The position numbers and the translations under genes are program-made. Under the pieces are notes generated by a model. The model worked only from the letters and a program-made list of their open reading frames with translations, was not told the DNA's origin and ran no database searches. Shown here piece after piece: positions 60,937-64,000 of a stretch of DNA of 64,000 nt; within the stretch, counting starts at the first letter, position 1, and each line of letters opens with the position of its first letter. The stretch is from Henckelia pumila (lineage: Eukaryota; Streptophyta; Magnoliopsida; Lamiales; Gesneriaceae). The stretch lies in NCBI RefSeq assembly GCF_033568475.1, contig NC_133123.1, positions 4,588,001-4,652,000 of the forward strand. Reading direction: 5' to 3'.

Positions 60937-63090
60937 TTACTCCAAGAAAGTTTCCATAACATCAGAGAACATCCCTGATTCATGCCTATACTCCCCGGTA
61001 TCGTGTCCATGGTGATCGAGAGAAGTCGAAGCCGAAGACGAGGCTGACATTCTTGCAGGCAAAGTGAAGCTCCTTTTGAACTTGCCCTCCATCTTAGGAT
61101 GTCCATCCAAGCTCAAGAATTCACTAGCATTCCCAGAATCATTGTTATGCAAACTCAGATGATCAGAATTTGGATCGAATAAGAGCTTGGCTTCATCGCT
61201 TCTTCCAGTAAGCGCGTTGAAGAAGCTCAAGCCATTAGGCCACTTGAGGTCATTTTCGTGATCTCCAATCATATCTCCCATCCGGGCATCAGATGAATGA
61301 GGGTTCAAGAACACATGTGCTTCGTTTTTCGACGGTGGAATACCGAGCCTGGCTGAGTTTTGGAAACTTGGAGATGCCAGTAGTGGCGGTATTGTTGTTC
61401 TTGGCCCCCAGTTGAACAAGGGAGGTGGCGGTCCAACCGGTAAGGATGGTTGTTTGATTAGAGGAACTATGGATGACGATGAGGCGTTACGGGTCGACGA
61501 AAATAGCTGGGATAGATAAAATCCGGACTGGTACCCCAAGGATTCAAAGGTGTGCCTCATTCTTAGCACAAAATGAAGGTCTTCTGGTATCTGAATGGGA
61601 TCGATCAAATGTTCATACACATTTATGTAGTTGAATAAAATTCATAACATTACACAATTACAAAACTCACTATCTTGCAAGAACCAAGCTGCAATAGGCC
61701 ATGTCCAGCTTGAATAACAGCTATGGTCTGCAAAAACATCAAAGTTTCCTCAACAATGAACAAGAACAAAGAAATCAACAGTGAAATGAATATCTGTGAA
61801 CTGCAGAATCTGACCTCAATCCCTGACTCAAACTGATCTGTCCATTCAGGAGGCAACTGCATTTAATACAAAAGGTGGGAAATTCATTCATCAATCGATC
61901 GACCAATCATGTAAATTCAGTAATTTTACCATTCCAATAATTGGGGCGGTGAAATTTCGTTTTCCTACGGTCAAAATACTGCCAAGAATTGGTACAAAAG
62001 CTTTTATTACTGGAAAAGTGGATCTCCAAAACTAACAAGTCTGCAACTTATTGAAAAGAATCAAATCTTGTCGTGTAAAAACATACAGCATCAAATGAAC
62101 TCTGCCAGTAGTTGGAGATATTTGGTTCACACTCTGTTGGCTCCTTGAAAACCCATTTATGACACTTATCAGAAGCTACTTTCCCCATCAACCTGCAACC
62201 CAATTTTCCCCTGATCATATTATGCTCCGTAAAGAAAAAAAACACACATAAAATATCAAAAAATAATAATTTTTTTTTTTGTAAAAATGTGCACTTTGTG
62301 CCTAATCAGAACTCCACTCATTTGGGTTCAAAATTTAAGAGTGTGAGGCTGAAAAGAATCCCATCCTAACTCTAAAACAAATGCACCTACCAAGTACCCA
62401 CCCTTCTCCATAATTATATAATTGAATGGACATTTTGCTGAAGGATTTCCTGACAGGATCCTCCACATCCATTTCATCCAAACAGTCTGCAATTCTGCCT
62501 CTGCAGAAGCCATCTTCCCACATCAACATCCTGCACAAAGAAACAAAAAAGAAATATCAAAACAGACAAGAAAATGAACTTGAAGACCCCTCAAATACAC
62601 ACCACAAGTTATTCGAATATCAGCAAGAAAGAAAATCCCCACACAAAATCTCTTTTCTATCCAAGCTCCCCTGTTTCATTTGAGTTCGAGTGATGAAATT
62701 AAATCAAGCAATTAAGCTCATTAATCATGGAAACCCATGAGCATGTACTCACAAGCTACCGCTATCGTCTCCCACTTTGCAACCATTGCCACCTCTGACT
62801 CTCCTGCAAGAAACCCACTTGAGATTCAGCATAAAAAATCAAGAAATTGGGGGATTACTTCAAAATTTTCATCAATAAACAAGAAAAACAAACAGTTTAC
62901 GTAACAAAAAAAATAAAATGAAGGTTCTAACAACAGAGAGTGAGACAAGAAACAAATACGGGCGAGGGCGAATAGTCCAGAAAACAGAGTACGTCCAGTC
63001 TGAGTTGAGGCAGACGCTTCTGAGGGCCTCGTGAAGGGCCATCATCCCCACCGCGTCTTTGCTCCTGTCTGTTGCTCCCGAGCCCACCAT
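60937..63090 (-). CDS. RSS3: RSS3-like bHLH-MYC N-terminal protein
   Basis: Rice RSS3 is a nuclear factor that links JAZ repressors with class-C bHLH proteins and maintains root growth under salt. Exons: 62960-63090, 62753-62803 (51 bp), 62402-62530, 62087-62192, 61815-61856 (42 bp), 61671-61727 (57 bp), 60937-61590, all GT-AG and in phase (389 residues). The bHLH-MYC/R2R3-MYB N-terminal domain fills about the first 200 residues. It includes MALHEALRSVCLNSDWTYSV, FWTIRPRP, MLMWEDGFCRGR, VRKSFSKMSIQLYNYGEG, CHKWVFKEPTECEPNISNYW, LPPEWTDQFESGIETIAVIQ and GHGLLQLGSCKIIPEDLHF. No basic helix-loop-helix follows, as in RSS3. The C-terminal half is low complexity, with a conserved-looking EGKFKRSFTLPARM near the end. 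The start MVGSGATDRSKDAVGMM matches the family. Confidence 0.92.
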
Positions 63091-64000
63091 TCTTGCTTTT
63101 CTAACTTTTTTCCCCCTTCTTCCAAGTTTTCAAGATTTACAACCAAGAAACTACAAGCACAAAATCCTCCGGTTTTATCTCTCTTTGCACTCAGTTCAAC
63201 GAGCGAATGCTGGTCAATTATCAGCCGAAAAGGGGGGAAGAAATAGCAGTGAATTGACAATCTATCGATTCATATCCTCCCCTCGGTCTCTCTGTCTCTC
63301 TCCCTTTGTTCCTACTCCCTGCTTTTCTCTGTTCTCTCCACCTTTTACTGCATTATCGCTAAGTAACCAAATGATGTTACGAAAAAGAGTCAGTACAATT
63401 ATATGTGTCACGCAATGCGAGTGCGTGTGTGCGTACGACTGCGAATTGTATGGGGATTTCGAGGTTCTTGTCTACGCTTTCTCTGAATAATTTACATTAA
63501 AAAATAAACATAATTAAGAAGTAGCATCTTACTCGAGAGCTAATTAATTCAGAAACATTTGAAATAAATAAAAGATTTGCAGAGTGGAATAATTTAACTC
63601 ACGCATTCGTATACTTTGCTTACACTTTGGTGTTTGGATGAAAGGTGTGTGTAAACTTTCCAACTTGCCAGAGCAGTGGGGACAAGGCTCTTATCCCCTC
63701 CTTCCCATTCACATCCAAAGTAAATTAAGTAATCTAATCTAGTAGTAGTTCCAACAGCATATAAATACGAGCACGTCTTATGTATTTATAAATACGAGCA
63801 CGTCTTATGTATTTATATTCATGTGATATATCGATTCGATCTTTATTTATAATAAAGAATAACTTTTTTTTTTATGGATCAGTTGAATAAAATATTCATC
63901 TAACAAAATTGATCGATAGCATTGATAAAAGTTTTGTGGATAGATATGGTCATTTGAAATTATGGGTTTTTTAGGAGAAATGTTTGTGTCAATATCCAAT
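63091..64000. other. Upstream region of the RSS3-like gene
   Basis: A pyrimidine/purine-rich leader lies to about 63370, with CTCTCTCT tracts at 63283-63345 on the plus strand, suiting a 5' UTR on the minus strand. Beyond it is AT-rich DNA. The 27-bp tandem repeat at 63761-63814 is the only clear structure. No other gene was recognised. Confidence 0.55.
63761..63814 (+). repeat. Two exact 27-bp tandem copies
   Basis: The unit ATAAATACGAGCACGTCTTA plus seven bases occurs twice without change at 63761-63787 and 63788-63814. The lack of divergence points to a recent slippage duplication. Confidence 0.85.

Noticed and set aside
63059-63490. 143-codon plus-strand frame upstream of RSS3
   Set aside because: It overlaps the first exon and CT-rich leader of the minus-strand gene, is low complexity and has no family resemblance.

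Overview
The window is nuclear DNA from a flowering plant, almost certainly a eudicot. It is AT-rich, its genes have many short GT-AG introns, and every recognisable protein is a plant family. It also carries plant-type transposons and one block that looks like mitochondrial DNA. An asterid is my guess from general resemblance; the sequence alone does not prove it. All exon models were built by eye from splice signals, reading phase and remembered family sequences.

Layout. 1-4.7 kb: gene-free AT-rich DNA with a small Helitron and two related MITEs. 4.7-10.1 kb (+): proton pump interactor 1 (PPI1) in seven coding exons, one intron of which seems to start with GA instead of GT. 10.9-14.8 kb (+): the dynamin-related GTPase DRP5A in eight exons. 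14.9-21.1 kb: gene-free, with a second Helitron of the same family in reverse orientation, MITEs and a long AT microsatellite. 21.1-21.8 kb (+): a single-exon VQ-motif protein. 25.4-26.4 kb (-): an early nodulin-like (phytocyanin) GPI-anchored protein whose upstream region is a degenerate tandem duplication. 28.2-28.9 kb (-): a decayed MATE transporter copy. 29.3-33.6 kb (-): a METTL4-type MT-A70 methyltransferase with a complete TRIM element in an intron. 35.5-38.0 kb (-): an intact MATE/DETOXIFICATION transporter, the likely relative of the decayed copy.

39.4-47.3 kb is one very young LTR retrotransposon with unusually long LTRs (about 3.25 kb) and a short interior holding only a gag frame (TR-GAG type). 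47.9-50.4 kb is a nest of DNA transposons: a hAT-like element split by a tRNA-derived SINE, a Mutator-like element with compound inverted repeats and a near-perfect foldback MITE. 51.9-52.0 kb (-) holds a candidate 34-residue cysteine-rich microprotein with a short upstream ORF and a poly(A) signal. 52.8-54.0 kb looks like a mitochondrial insertion. 54.6-57.0 kb (-): a 3-hydroxyacyl-CoA dehydrogenase ending in a peroxisomal signal. 58.8-59.6 kb (+): a Ser-rich, possibly MAKR-like protein with a Tourist MITE just after its stop. 60.9-63.1 kb (-): an RSS3-type bHLH-MYC N-terminal protein.

The genes are an ordinary mixture (membrane energetics, cytokinesis, defence/MAPK signalling, cell surface, RNA methylation, transport, peroxisomal metabolism, jasmonate-linked regulation). 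Nothing suggests they work as a cluster. The unusual content is the transposon complement, the GA-AG intron and the microprotein candidate.
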